From assembly GCF_046244385.1 (NCBI RefSeq), contig NZ_CP176366.1, positions 3,224,001-3,288,000 on the forward strand: DNA of 64,000 bases, given 5' to 3'. Both the position numbers and the translations under genes were made by a program. The number at the start of each line of letters is the position of its first letter. Position 1 is the stretch's first letter. This stretch comes from Methanospirillum stamsii. Its GTDB lineage: Archaea > Halobacteriota > Methanomicrobia > Methanomicrobiales > Methanospirillaceae. Positions 45,614 to 54,679 of the stretch are shown here, one piece after another. The notes beneath the pieces were generated by a model. The model had not been told where the DNA came from. It saw nothing but the letters and a program-made list of their open reading frames with translations, and made no database searches.

Positions 45614-47005
45614 TTAGATACATGATTGAATCACCTTTTCAAGATCAGCAAGATCATATGCAATAATCATTTCATCCCGACTTTCATAATCCTGATTAAT
45701 TGACCTGCCAACCACACAATATACCTCTTTTCGTTCAGGACTTCCCCATTTTACTAATTGTGCTTTCTTTTTCAGGGCCAATACAATTTTAGAGACAGAT
45801 ACCTGATCCTGCCATTTGCATTCGCAAAAAAGAATTGTATCTGTTTTTGGTTCACAGGCTATGATATCAATTTCCTGTTCTTTATGCCACCATCTACCAA
45901 TTTCTTTAAAATGAACCGGAAAAATGTTTTTTGCATTAAAAAGATAAAAAATATCTATAATAATTTCCTCAAACTTTGGCCCTAGATATTGTGATAATTG
46001 GGGATTTATATATTCTTGATATACAAACCTAGATTCTCCCATTTCAATTTCTTTTCGATAAGGATATACGAACCGAAACCAGAATGAAAAAAGATTATCA
46101 TTGAGAAGATATATCCCTTTCCTGCTGTCTGGGCCGGATAATACCGGAGTTTCCCTCCTAATTAATTGTAAATCTGCCAATGTAGCAAGGTATTTGGAAA
46201 CTAGACCTTTTTCAAGACCACAATCATTTGCAATAAGTCCGATTGTAGTATTTCCACTCGCTATAGAGAGTAAAAGTGAATAATAATATCTTGGCTCTTT
46301 CAATTCCATACGGAGCACGAATTCAACATCACGAAAAAGAAAAGCATCCTCCATAAGGAGTTTCTGGCATACTATTTCTTCAAGATCAATAAATGGTTCC
46401 TCGATAAGACAGTAGGGCGGAGTTCCTCCAAAAATACCATACAAGACAATTGCCTTGTGAAGATTATTTACATAAGAATAGTAATCAATAAACCGGAAGG
46501 GTCTGAGTAAGATCTGACCTGTCCTCCGACCATATAACGGACTTTTATACTGCATAAGTTGTGATTCCACTAATCCTATGCTCGATCCAGAGAGAATGAG
46601 ATAGAGGTTTTTTTTGGAAAGACCGGTATCCCAGTAATATTGAAGGAGAGAAGGAAGTGATGGCTCTTCCTGGACTAGATATGGAAATTCATCGATTGCG
46701 ATAACTGTTCGTATATCTCCATGTTGCATAAGATATACAAAAAATGCATCCCAGTCCGGAAATGGAGCATGAAGCAGATAATCGTCCTTAAAGAATACGG
46801 CTAATTCAGATGAAATTCGTTTTAATTGCAAGTGTCTTGATTCTTCTCTTGCGAGGAGTCGTATTCCCCCAACCTGACTAATAACCTGGTCAATAAGTTC
46901 ACTTTTTCCAACTCTCCTCCGGCCATATAATATGAGCAGTTCGGCCTTTTTACTATGGAATCTTCGAATGAGAGCTGATAATTCAGATTTTCGATAAATA
47001 AACAT
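45614..47005 (-). CDS. Archaeal ATPase with DUF234-like C-terminus, copy 1
   Basis: The 463-residue protein begins MFIYRKSELSALIRR and carries a P-loop GRRRVGKSE (about 28-36), Walker B-like TVIAIDEFPYL, a sensor LYLILSGSS, then a winged-helix-like segment (LIANDCGLEKGLVSKYLATL) and a C-terminal PD-(D/E)XK-like stretch (EQEIDIIACEP, LFCECKWQ). This is the archaeal ATPase plus DUF234 layout. Function is unproven; DNA-binding through the winged helix is likely. A tandem palindrome lies at its start codon. It is convergent with the DUF4143 gene, and the pair is repeated at 52.4-54.7 kb. Confidence 0.88.
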   Translation of the reverse strand: MFIYRKSELSALIRRFHSKKAELLILYGRRRVGKSELIDQVISQVGGIRLLAREESRHLQLKRISSELAVFFKDDYLLHAPFPDWDAFFVYLMQHGDIRTVIAIDEFPYLVQEEPSLPSLLQYYWDTGLSKKNLYLILSGSSIGLVESQLMQYKSPLYGRRTGQILLRPFRFIDYYSYVNNLHKAIVLYGIFGGTPPYCLIEEPFIDLEEIVCQKLLMEDAFLFRDVEFVLRMELKEPRYYYSLLLSIASGNTTIGLIANDCGLEKGLVSKYLATLADLQLIRRETPVLSGPDSRKGIYLLNDNLFSFWFRFVYPYRKEIEMGESRFVYQEYINPQLSQYLGPKFEEIIIDIFYLFNAKNIFPVHFKEIGRWWHKEQEIDIIACEPKTDTILFCECKWQDQVSVSKIVLALKKKAQLVKWGSPERKEVYCVVGRSINQDYESRDEMIIAYDLADLEKVIQSCI

Positions 47006-47031
47006 ACTTTAAAGTAGTCTACTTTAGAGTA
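47005..47031. promoter_or_regulatory. Tandem palindromic operator at start codon of ATPase copy 1
   Basis: TACTTTAAAGTA (47005-47016, a perfect 12-base palindrome), spacer GTC, then TACTTTAGAGTA (47020-47031, one pair off). The first site touches the start codon (minus-strand ATG at 47005-47003). A TATA-like TTTTTATA on the minus strand sits at the outer edge, about 26 bases before the ATG, so the message is probably leaderless and the operator spans the promoter. Copy 2 has the same arrangement. Confidence 0.65.
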
Positions 47032-47186
47032 TAAAAATTATTATCTTACAGCACAATATTATACCTATATTCCCATAAATATACAATGTAATTTTCTTTA
47101 ATTTTCCTTTACAAAATATCATGAATTTCTGCATATTCATTCTTTTTCAGTTAAACCCTCTCTATGAGAAAAGATAATTTATAAGT

Positions 47187-47417
47187 ATGGATACCCTTGT
47201 CCAGGTTTATCGAGACGGTGAATGGTTTATCGCTGTTGATCTAGCAACAGATGTTGCAGATCAGGGAAAAATAAAAGAAGAAGCAATATCAAGATTAAAA
47301 ATAGGACTTAAAGAGCACTATGCAGTTCTTCTTGATATGCTTAAAAAAGACCGTGAATTTGAGGTAATTAAAGTAAATGTTCCAAATAACAAGTCTTCCA
47401 GTCCTCTCATCGCATAA
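47187..47417 (+). CDS. hicB: HicB-like antitoxin, pair 1
   Basis: A 76-residue protein starting MDTLVQVYRDGEWFIAVDL, the strand-rich core of HicB partial RNase-H folds (YRDGEWFIAVD), then helices. It lacks a DNA-binding tail. It overlaps the HicA-like gene by 41 bases. HicB blocks the toxin active site. A TATA-like TAATTTATAAG lies just before the ATG, so the leader is very short. Confidence 0.65.
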   Translation: MDTLVQVYRDGEWFIAVDLATDVADQGKIKEEAISRLKIGLKEHYAVLLDMLKKDREFEVIKVNVPNNKSSSPLIA

Positions 47418-47577
47418 AGTATTGAAAGCGCTTAATCGAGCTGAATTTATCATTAAAAGACAATCCAGAAGTCATATTCATTTGTGGCATGATAAAAGAA
47501 GGACGCTCGTAACAGTTCTTAACCATGACGAACTTGCCCCTAGAACATTAATTTCCTATGAAAACGGGATCAAATAG
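47377..47577 (+). CDS. hicA: HicA-like toxin, pair 1
   Basis: A 66-residue protein with the HicA dsRBD-like fold: LPVLSSHKVLKALNRAEF, then RQSRSHIHLWHD with the catalytic His in SHIHL, and TVLNHDELAPRTL. HicA is an mRNA interferase. Its last 20 residues differ from the usual C-terminal helix, and the final codons are inside a 57-base inverted repeat, so the 3' end may be altered. It converges on a second hicAB pair. Confidence 0.75.
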   Translation: MFQITSLPVLSSHKVLKALNRAEFIIKRQSRSHIHLWHDKRRTLVTVLNHDELAPRTLISYENGIK

Positions 47578-47607
47578 GTTGACTTGATCCTGATTTTCAT
47601 AGGAAAT
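47551..47607. repeat. Long imperfect inverted repeat between convergent hicA genes
   Basis: ATTTCCTATGAAAA-C-GGGATCAA at 47551-47573 is matched by its complement at 47584-47607, with a 10-base loop and a one- to two-base bulge. It covers the last codons of hicA pair 1 and ends just before the stop of hicA pair 2. It could be a bidirectional terminator, or a sign of a recombination junction between two related cassettes. Confidence 0.6.
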
Positions 47608-47829
47608 TTACAGTAACATTATGAATTCATCAACGGTGATATCTGCGATACGAATCAGATCTCGTAAAAGACCAGGACCTAAAGTTTTGTGAAGTGGGAC
47701 TGATATAGTATAAATTGCTCCGTCTTTTGTAAGGATAACATGACTACCCCGTTGTCGGGAAATCTGCCAACCCACTTTAATAAATACATTAACAGCCTCC
47801 TTTCCACTCACAACAGGTAATTTAGGCAT
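47608..47829 (-). CDS. hicA: HicA-like toxin, pair 2
   Basis: The 73-residue protein is a standard HicA: MPKLPVVSGKEAVNVFIKVGW, RQRGSHVILTKD with catalytic His, TISVPLHKTLGPGLLRDLIR and a C-terminal ITVDEFIMLL helix. It overlaps the upstream hicB-like gene by eight bases. This pair is in the usual order with antitoxin first on the minus strand. It is only distantly similar to hicA of pair 1, so the two pairs are not recent copies. Confidence 0.85.
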   Translation of the reverse strand: MPKLPVVSGKEAVNVFIKVGWQISRQRGSHVILTKDGAIYTISVPLHKTLGPGLLRDLIRIADITVDEFIMLL

Positions 47830-48034
47830 GGATGGGAATTTCTACATCAGTCATTTGAATCGTAATTGGCAGTCCTTGCTCTTTTCTAACATCTATACAT
47901 AATTCAATAGCTTCCTGAATATTCAAAAGAGCTTCTTCTTCGGTCATCCCCTGACTCATGCAACCAGGAATTATGGGGCAAGCGACTACATACCAATTAT
48001 CCTCATCCTGATATATGGTAATTGGAAATTTCAT
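47822..48034 (-). CDS. hicB: HicB-like antitoxin, pair 2
   Basis: A 70-residue protein with the HicB fold MKFPITIYQDEDNWYVVACP, PGCMSQGMTEEEALLNIQEAI and no DNA-binding tail, the short form. It inhibits the adjacent HicA and is coupled to it by an eight-base overlap. Gene order and size match the family. Confidence 0.85.
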   Translation of the reverse strand: MKFPITIYQDEDNWYVVACPIIPGCMSQGMTEEEALLNIQEAIELCIDVRKEQGLPITIQMTDVEIPIHA

Positions 48035-48067
48035 GATAATATCATGTTCTTTTTGACTTTAATAATT

Positions 48068-48290
48068 TCATGTCTGAAAGATAGAAACCTCCACTCGTTG
48101 CTGCTGAAGATGGGGTCCAAGATTAAAGGCATATCGGGATATATCCTCAGTACTTTTTGGATCGGGAATTTTCAAATACAGACGTTTTAAAGGGATAAAT
48201 TTAAGTTGCAGTATATAAAAAATCGGGAAAATTTTTTTAGATTCTATCATCCCAGGTTTCAGGTTTTTGGTTAAGATTCATTATAGCAAG
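48068..48290 (-). pseudogene. Possible broken gene, unknown
   Basis: From an ATG near 48276 (MNLNQKPETWDDRI) the minus strand meets a TAA after 14 codons; a protein-like stretch then continues in another frame to 48068 (LKIPDPKSTEDISRYAFNLG and so on). This looks like a small gene broken by a frameshift and a stop. The family is not recognised. It lies upstream of hicAB pair 2 and next to the IS1634-like element. Confidence 0.3.
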
Positions 48291-48519
48291 AATAAATATT
48301 TCACGATTTTCTTGTTGAATTGAATAAAATTTTGCATATGAAAGTGATTAACAATGCATCTGTCAACGGCGGTGTAAAAATCCCCAACTCAGGCATTATT
48401 TATTCCCCAGTCCATTTAAAGTTATCGCAAAACTATCCAATCTCATTATGTGAGAGTTTGATCAATTTAATTTCGTCAATCCGTTTCTCTTTCTGTCTTT
48501 CATTCGATAACTTTCACCC

Positions 48520-50215
48520 TTGATATTCATCGTTGTACAACCTACATTCCCGCCCCCTCATAACGATGTAGGGGGGGTTACCCCAAGATCGTAATATAAC
48601 TGCTCTAGTTTTTCCACCATCTCACCCACCTGCAGAGCTTTTCCCGGCTGTTCGAAACATTCAATCACATCCAGCTTATCCAATAAACCAGGAATTGAGA
48701 ATCTTTTGACAAGATCCTTCTCCTGCATCTGCTTTTTTATATATGAGAGATAAATCAGGGCTACAAACTGGACAAACAGTTTTCCATCAAGACTTTGTTC
48801 TGAAGAAACCAGGGTTCGACGCATGTTCAACCGTTCTTTGAGATTTCCGAAGGCCTTTTCGACCACATCTTTGTTCCGATAAAGTTCAAGGGCAGTTACT
48901 GCATTCATGGTCTCATTGGTAATCAGGGCAAAGAATCCAAAATAGCGTTTAACTTCGATCACGCTCTCCTCCTTGACCATCACCTGAGTTCCCCGTTTAG
49001 GTGTTGTCTTCCATGTGATAAATTGCTGATAGAGTTTCTCATGTTGTAGAACGCGTTCACCAGACTCTAATTCCTGCTTTAATGAGATTAGCTTTCGATC
49101 AAAGTCTTTTTCATCATCAGCTGCCTGATCGATGTTATAATAATAGTGGATGTAAATCCGACGAGATTCCTTCAGATTATCCCCTTTGTATGGGCGTTTT
49201 TGCGTGTAATTCCAGGAAGACCGAACGGTTCTGCAATAGAATTCATAATTATCGTTGTAATTTTCGAAACTGCGGAATGATTCGTATATCTCATCTAATT
49301 CGTTTCGGATGAAGTTTAACGACATCTTTGCAGACACAAGGAATTTTACATGATTCTGATACAGGCAGTTAATATTGTACTCACTATAAAACCCTCGATC
49401 CATGACCAGTTTTACTTTAGAATACCCAAGAATCTCCAGTTCTTCTAACAGACGATGGATAGTTTTGGAATCGGGAATATTGCCTGCAAGTTTTCTGTAA
49501 TAGAAAGGGAGGTTAGAATCCTGTCCAAAGACAAGTGCAAGTTTCAATTGAGGTAACTGATCATGCTCTTTGTTATGTCCATACTGGACTTGTCTCAGGG
49601 TTTCTGAATAGCTTGACAGGGTTGTTGTGTCATATGCCCAAAATTCCTGTTCAACTCTTCTCTTACCTTGTAGAGTGAAGAACCGTTGTTTGTCCTCTTC
49701 AGTAATGCTAGCAAACAGTTCGCTACTACGTTGAGAGGTGATATTATCCCCATAGGGATGCTTATGAAGGATTCCCCACTTCTCAAAGCGATACATGGGC
49801 GTACTGTCTTCAAGGATCAAATAGTACGCGAGTGACAGAATTTGCTTGTAGGTATCAGGGAAACACTGTTTCAAATCCTGAGTGATCCCTAATTTTTCTC
49901 CGATAGCATCCAGCAGATATGTTGCTCCGAAGAAGGTCCGTTTAACACTATTGATTGCTGGCCTTCCCCTATTTATTGGGGGTTTTTCCTCGGCCTTTTT
50001 TCTATTCCTTCCATCTGTCGGGACAATTTCTCCGGTGATGTTATCAACTCGTCCAATCAAAGTCCGACGGGCCCGTGATTGTTTCTTTTCTTTGTCCCAG
50101 AAGGATATGGAATGATATGCATAAGTGATCCCGGATCGTTTATCTTTTTGGTACACAATTGCCACCATGATTATTCTTCCTCGTTATGTATATTATTTGA
50201 CACGTAACGATGATA
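48520..50215 (-). mobile_element. IS1634-like insertion sequence
   Basis: The element consists of one transposase gene and short flanks. TCATCGTT at 48527 and its complement AACGATGA at 50206 are a candidate inverted terminal repeat of eight bases, with partial similarity inward. The boundary is not certain. The single long transposase fits the IS4/IS1634 layout. Its insertion divides the hicAB region from the IS21 element. Confidence 0.6.
48558..50168 (-). CDS. IS1634/IS4-type DDE transposase
   Basis: The 536-residue transposase has DDE motifs: FWAYDTTTLSSYSE (first Asp), KLVMDRGFYSEYN (second Asp) and a late NKDVVEKAFGNLKERLNMR (Glu), with the long beta insertion between the second Asp and the Glu typical of IS4-like families. 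An N-terminal region (ITYAYHSISFWDKEKKQS) is like DNA-binding parts of IS1634. Length and motif spacing are complete and there is no stop or frameshift, so it may be active. It catalyses cut-and-paste transposition. Flanks carry candidate inverted repeats. Confidence 0.9.
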   Translation of the reverse strand: MVAIVYQKDKRSGITYAYHSISFWDKEKKQSRARRTLIGRVDNITGEIVPTDGRNRKKAEEKPPINRGRPAINSVKRTFFGATYLLDAIGEKLGITQDLKQCFPDTYKQILSLAYYLILEDSTPMYRFEKWGILHKHPYGDNITSQRSSELFASITEEDKQRFFTLQGKRRVEQEFWAYDTTTLSSYSETLRQVQYGHNKEHDQLPQLKLALVFGQDSNLPFYYRKLAGNIPDSKTIHRLLEELEILGYSKVKLVMDRGFYSEYNINCLYQNHVKFLVSAKMSLNFIRNELDEIYESFRSFENYNDNYEFYCRTVRSSWNYTQKRPYKGDNLKESRRIYIHYYYNIDQAADDEKDFDRKLISLKQELESGERVLQHEKLYQQFITWKTTPKRGTQVMVKEESVIEVKRYFGFFALITNETMNAVTALELYRNKDVVEKAFGNLKERLNMRRTLVSSEQSLDGKLFVQFVALIYLSYIKKQMQEKDLVKRFSIPGLLDKLDVIECFEQPGKALQVGEMVEKLEQLYYDLGVTPPTSL

Positions 50216-50284
50216 AAGATATCGATCCATGATTGAGGGGAGTTAGAAGAATTAAAAGAGAATGAGGGGATTTATCGTTATGCG

Positions 50285-50992
50285 TCAGCGGGAATCAAGG
50301 GTACAATGGTGAAGTATCCTATCTAGAATCGCCGCTGCAATCACATGATCCTAAAAAATCTCTCCCCATTCTCCAAATGACTTGTTTGAAATAAAAATGG
50401 TTGATGTCCGTTCATATCTCCTGGAAATAAGTTGGAAGAAGCAGTATGCTGCCTGCGAATCAAATGGGAGATACCCAATTTCATCGATAATCAGAACTTT
50501 GGGTTTGACCAGTTTTTTCAGATACCTATCAAGCTGATCTTGTCGGTATGCTTCTTTCAATCTTTCAATCAGAACAGAGGCATTGATGAATAAGACCTGA
50601 AATCCTGCTTCAATTGCTGCAATACCAAGTCCTATCGCCAGATGCGTTTTCCCCACTCCTGGCGGTCCAAGGAATACGACATTTTCTGCTTGCTGAACAA
50701 ATCTCAGGGTTGAGAGATCCCGAACCACCGTGGCGTCGATGGATGGTTGAAACGAGAAATCAAAATTTTCATTCCTCTTCACAATCGGAAAACCTGCATA
50801 TCTCATCCTGGTTGAAATAGTTGAACTGACCCGGTTCTTCCATTCCATTTCAGCAAGATACCCAATTGTTTCCAAAGGAGTCATCTTTTCAGTCATGGCT
50901 CGTTCTAATGTAGGTTCAAGGATCGTTTCCATTGTCAGTAATTTCAGATTCGTCAGGTGAAGATGCACCTGATCAAGAAGAAGTACTGTCAT
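50285..50992 (-). pseudogene. istB: IstB-like ATPase with in-frame TAG
   Basis: The frame encodes VFLGPPGVGKTHLAIGLGI (Walker A), VLIIDEIGYLPFD (Walker B) and FISNKSFGEWGEIF, then a TAG at 50351. The same frame continues DHVIAAAILDRILHHCT, the usual IstB C-terminus, until a TGA at 50285. So the gene carries a nonsense codon in place of one residue before the last helix; the final arginine-rich end is also missing. TAG can encode pyrrolysine in some methanogens, but no Pyl context is seen, so decay is preferred. The start overlaps the istA end closely. Confidence 0.75.
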
Positions 50993-52294
50993 TTACTTCC
51001 CTCCAATAATTTGATCGTATTCTGAAAGAGAGCGTTTTATTACAGCAGAATCTTCAAACGGTTTTTTACTAGAAATGATGACCGGAGGCATTTTTCCATA
51101 CGATTCATCTTTTGCTGCTTTGAGAAGACCTTCAAAATGTTCTTTTTGCCTGGAGACCTGATGTCTACCTTCAATGAGCCGATGTTCACAAATCTGAATA
51201 CCATCTGACTCAACAATTACCCGTTCTCCAAAAATTTCTACAGTAACATTTTGGCGGGCATATTTCCAAGGAACTGAGTACCGGTTACCAAAGATAGAGA
51301 TAAAACAGTCCTTTGAGACTTGTCGTTCTTCTCTTCGCTTAACGATATATGGAGGGATTGATTGTATTAGGGTGAGATTTTCATCCTGAAACCGGACTAA
51401 AGGGATCTCAAATGTTGTTCCATGTTCTTGATTGTTAACTTTCTCCATCCAGTGTTTTGCCTGGGTGTTGAGGTCTTCAATAGACGAAAACGCTCGGCCA
51501 TAAATATAATTACTTTTTATAAACCCGATGGTCCTTTCGATTTTCCCTTTGGTTTTGGCACGATACGGTCGACAGAGGTATGCCGTAAACCCGTAATGAT
51601 TTCTGAAATCAGCAAATACTGGTTGAAATTCTTAATTCGTAGAAATTGGATTCCTCTTGAGTACAACGGTTTTAAGATTGTCATACAGGATTTCCTGGGT
51701 GACCCCTCCAAAATATTCAAAAGCATGTTGGTGACAGAGAAGGAATGTAAAGAGATCGGTAGATCGTGTAAATTCAAGGTATCTCATTCGGGAATAATTA
51801 AGAACCATCGAAAAACAATTTACTTTTTTCCGCTCTCCATTGGGCAGATCATAATAGCAATCAGCCCAGTCAACCTGGGCCTGAACTCCGGGTTTTGTTT
51901 CGTATCTTATTTCGGGAAGATTCTGTCGTTTAGGACGGATTGATCGGAGGTAATCTTTCAATATAGTGTAACCGCCAGTATATCCTTTCTCAATCAGTTC
52001 TTCAAAAAGTCGGACAGAACTCAATTCGGGATACGACTCAATACGACTTTGTAGATACTCCTTAAAAGAATCAAGTTTACTTGCTTTGGATTTTTTAAAA
52101 ATACCGGGATGTGAACGCGGTAAACTGAGATACTTACGAATGGTTTTCCGGTCTTTACCTGTCTGTCGTGAGAGGGAACTGATGTTCACCTTTCCAAGTT
52201 TTATTTCCTGTTCTTGTGCTATATCGTGGAGCATTAGGTTTTCCTCCTCGGTTAACATGAACGACACCCGGGTGACTGAACCTTGGTGCCGCAC
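50993..52294 (-). pseudogene. istA: IstA-like transposase with in-frame TAA
   Basis: The frame runs 433 codons, from a GTG at 52294 or more likely an ATG at 52258 (MLTEEENLMLHDIA), to 50993. A TAA at 51632 interrupts it at the catalytic core: upstream reads QAQVDWADCYYDLPNGERKK (first Asp) and EILYDNLKTVVLKRNPISTN, downstream EFQPVFADFRNHYGF and KTKGKIERTIGFIK (Glu of the DDE triad). All catalytic residues remain but are split by the stop. A truncated N-terminal part has an HTH-like segment (LSRQTGKDRKTIRKYL). It is followed by istB, also broken. Confidence 0.8.
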
Positions 52295-52369
52295 TGGGGA
52301 ATTTATTCCGCCCTAACTGGGGAATTTGATCCCGCCGAGATTGGGGAAAACTAAGCCGCCATTGAAACT

Positions 52370-53152
52370 ACCGGAAGAAACCTCCCCATCGAGTTGTTCC
52401 CATTTTCATATCAGGAATATCTGATATATTGTAATCAAAAGCAATCTTCGAATTCTTTTCATGCTTATCTACTGTCAGGTGGTTTTCCGGAATACCTCAA
52501 AAATGGGATGGATGAAATTCTTCAAAATCTGTTACTTGATATTATTTCAAGAGACATTCTCCTTAGGAATTCTATTAAAAATCCCCGTGTAATTACCGAA
52601 ATTCTGGTTTATCTGCTTGGAAACATATCCCGGGAATTTACACTTACAAACCTTAAAAAAACCTTTACTTCAATCGGATCGGTAACCACCATTGCATCTT
52701 ATGTGGAATTCCTTGAAGATGCATATCTTATCTTTACTCTACCACGACATAGTTACTCTCTAAAAAGCAGGCAGATCAATCCCAAAAAAGTATATAGCAT
52801 AGATAATGGATTTATTCGGGCGAATTCAACCGGATTTTCAGAAGACTATGGTCGACTACTTGAAAACCTTGTATTCATCGAATTACGCAAAAAATATCGA
52901 GAAATCTTTTATTTCAGAGAACAGGGCGAATGCGATTTTCTGGTGAAAGAAAAAACCAAGATAACTAAAGCAATACAAGTCTGTTATGAGGTTACTGGCA
53001 GGAATAAAGAGAGGGAAATAAAGGGACTATTAGAAGCGATGAATTTCTTTGAACTGAATGAGGGTTTTATCCTGACATTCCAACAGGAAGATGAAATAAT
53101 AATCGATGGGAAAAAGGTATTTCTTATTCCGGCTTGGAAGTATGACTACTAA
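52370..53152 (+). pseudogene. DUF4143 ATPase, second copy lacking the N-terminal ATPase half
   Basis: From about 52370 the DNA is almost identical to 44697-45478 (only a few base changes), covering the last 260 codons, from GRNLPIELF to the stop. The P-loop half is missing; upstream is the end of an IS21 element. A TTG at 52394 could start a 252-residue product but it has no Walker motifs. The near identity shows a recent duplication followed by truncation. The convergent partner ATPase downstream is complete. Confidence 0.85.
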
Positions 53153-53287
53153 TGGCGGAGTGTCCCCCATCTTATGTTTTTTTTTGTATTCTTTTCAAAA
53201 AATAGGTTTTTTTTATTGCCACGTGACTCTTGACCGGAGGTATATAAATCATAGATTAATTCAGCAATAACCATCATTAATTCTTAA

Positions 53288-54679
53288 TTAGATGCATGAT
53301 TGAATCATCTTTTCAAGATCAGCAAGATCATATGCAATAATCATTTCATCCCGACTTTCATAATCCTGATTAATTGACCTGCCCACAACACAGTAAATCT
53401 CTTTTCGTTCAGGAGTTCCCCATTTTACCAATTGTGCTTTCTTTTTCAGGTCCAATACAATTTTTGAGACCGATACCTGATCCTGCCATTTGCATTCGCA
53501 AAAAAGAATTGTATCTGATTTAGGTTCATAGGCAACAATATCAATTTCCTGTTCCTTATACCACCATCGACCAATTTCTTTAAAATGAACCGGAAAAATG
53601 TCATTTGAATTAAAATGATAAAAAATATCAATAATGATTTCCTCAAATTTTGGTCCAAGATACTGCGATAATTGAGGATTTATATATTCATGATATACAA
53701 ACCTTGATTCTCCCATTTCAATTTCTTTTCGATAGGGATATACGAATCGAAACCAGAATGAAAAAAGATTATCATTGAGAAGATATATCCCTTTCCGACT
53801 GTTTGGGCCGGATAATACCGGAGTTTCCCTCCTAATTAATTGTAAATCTGCCAATGTAGCAAGGTATTTGGAAACTAGACCTTTTTCAAGACCACAATCA
53901 TTTGCAATAAGTCCGATTGTAGTATTTCCACTCGCTATAGAGAGTAAAAGTGAATAATAATATCTTGGCTCTTTCAATTCCATACGGAGCACGAATTCAA
54001 CATCACGAAAAAGAAAAGCATCCTCCATAAGGAGTTTCTGGCATACTATTTCTTCAAGATCAATAAACGGTTCCTCGATAAGACAGTAGGGCGGAGTTCC
54101 TCCAAAAATACCATACAAGACAATTGCCTTGTGAAGATTATTTACATAAGAATAGTAATCAATAAACCGGAAGGGTCTGAGTAAGATCTGACCTGTCCTC
54201 CGACCATATAACGGATTTTTATACTGCATAAGTTGTGATTCCACTAATCCTATGCTCGATCCAGAGAGAATGAGATAGAGGTTTTTTTTGGAAAGACCGG
54301 TATCCCAGTAATATTGAAGGAGAGAAGGAAGTGATGGCTCTTCCTGGACTAGATATGGAAATTCATCAATTGCGATAACTGTTCGTATATCTCCATGTTG
54401 CATAAGATATACAAAAAATGCATCCCAGTCCGGAAATGGAGCATGAAGCAGATAATCGTCCTTAAAAAATACGGCTAATTCAGATGAAATTCGTTTTAAT
54501 TGCAAGTGTCTTGATTCTTCTCTTGCCAAGAGTCGTATTCCCCCAACCTGACTAATAAACTGGTCAATAAGTTTACTTTTTCCAACTCTCCTCCGGCCAT
54601 ATAATATCAGGAGTTCAGGCTTATTACTATGAAATCTTCGATTGAGTGCTGATAACTCTGTTTTTCTATCTATAAACAT
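53288..54679 (-). CDS. Archaeal ATPase with DUF234-like C-terminus, copy 2
   Basis: This 463-residue protein is the duplicate of the gene at 45614-47005 with the same P-loop (GRRRVGKSK), winged-helix segment and C-terminal EQEIDIVAYEP and LFCECKWQ. The middle of the gene is nearly identical to copy 1, while the 3' third has many silent and a few replacement changes, a mosaic pattern. It keeps its operator and a full frame, although its DUF4143 partner is broken. Function as for copy 1, unknown. Confidence 0.88.
   Translation of the reverse strand: MFIDRKTELSALNRRFHSNKPELLILYGRRRVGKSKLIDQFISQVGGIRLLAREESRHLQLKRISSELAVFFKDDYLLHAPFPDWDAFFVYLMQHGDIRTVIAIDEFPYLVQEEPSLPSLLQYYWDTGLSKKNLYLILSGSSIGLVESQLMQYKNPLYGRRTGQILLRPFRFIDYYSYVNNLHKAIVLYGIFGGTPPYCLIEEPFIDLEEIVCQKLLMEDAFLFRDVEFVLRMELKEPRYYYSLLLSIASGNTTIGLIANDCGLEKGLVSKYLATLADLQLIRRETPVLSGPNSRKGIYLLNDNLFSFWFRFVYPYRKEIEMGESRFVYHEYINPQLSQYLGPKFEEIIIDIFYHFNSNDIFPVHFKEIGRWWYKEQEIDIVAYEPKSDTILFCECKWQDQVSVSKIVLDLKKKAQLVKWGTPERKEIYCVVGRSINQDYESRDEMIIAYDLADLEKMIQSCI

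Larger units (their letters stand above)
50260..52366 (-). mobile_element. Decayed IS21-family element
   Basis: The element has istA- and istB-like genes on the minus strand, each with an in-frame stop, and three repeats at the right end (CTGGGGAATTTATTCCGCC at 52294, CTGGGGAATTTGATCCCGCC at 52317, TTGGGGAAAACTAAGCCGCC at 52341). The left end is less clear. It lies next to the point where the second DUF4143 gene begins part-way through, so a deletion or insertion at this element removed the N-terminus of that gene. Confidence 0.75.

Noticed and set aside
48541..48575. C-rich and G-rich runs (CCCCCT ... AGGGGGG) after the IS1634 transposase
   Set aside because: The runs overlap the transposase stop and are short; a terminator is possible but not supported by a T-run.
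50351..50353. TAG in istB as pyrrolysine
   Set aside because: The neighbouring istA also has a TAA stop and the end of istB is lost, so general decay explains it; it is kept as a check in the findings.
51422..51943. 173-codon plus-strand frame opposite istA
   Set aside because: It is the antisense reading of the transposase catalytic core, where the minus strand keeps DDE motifs.
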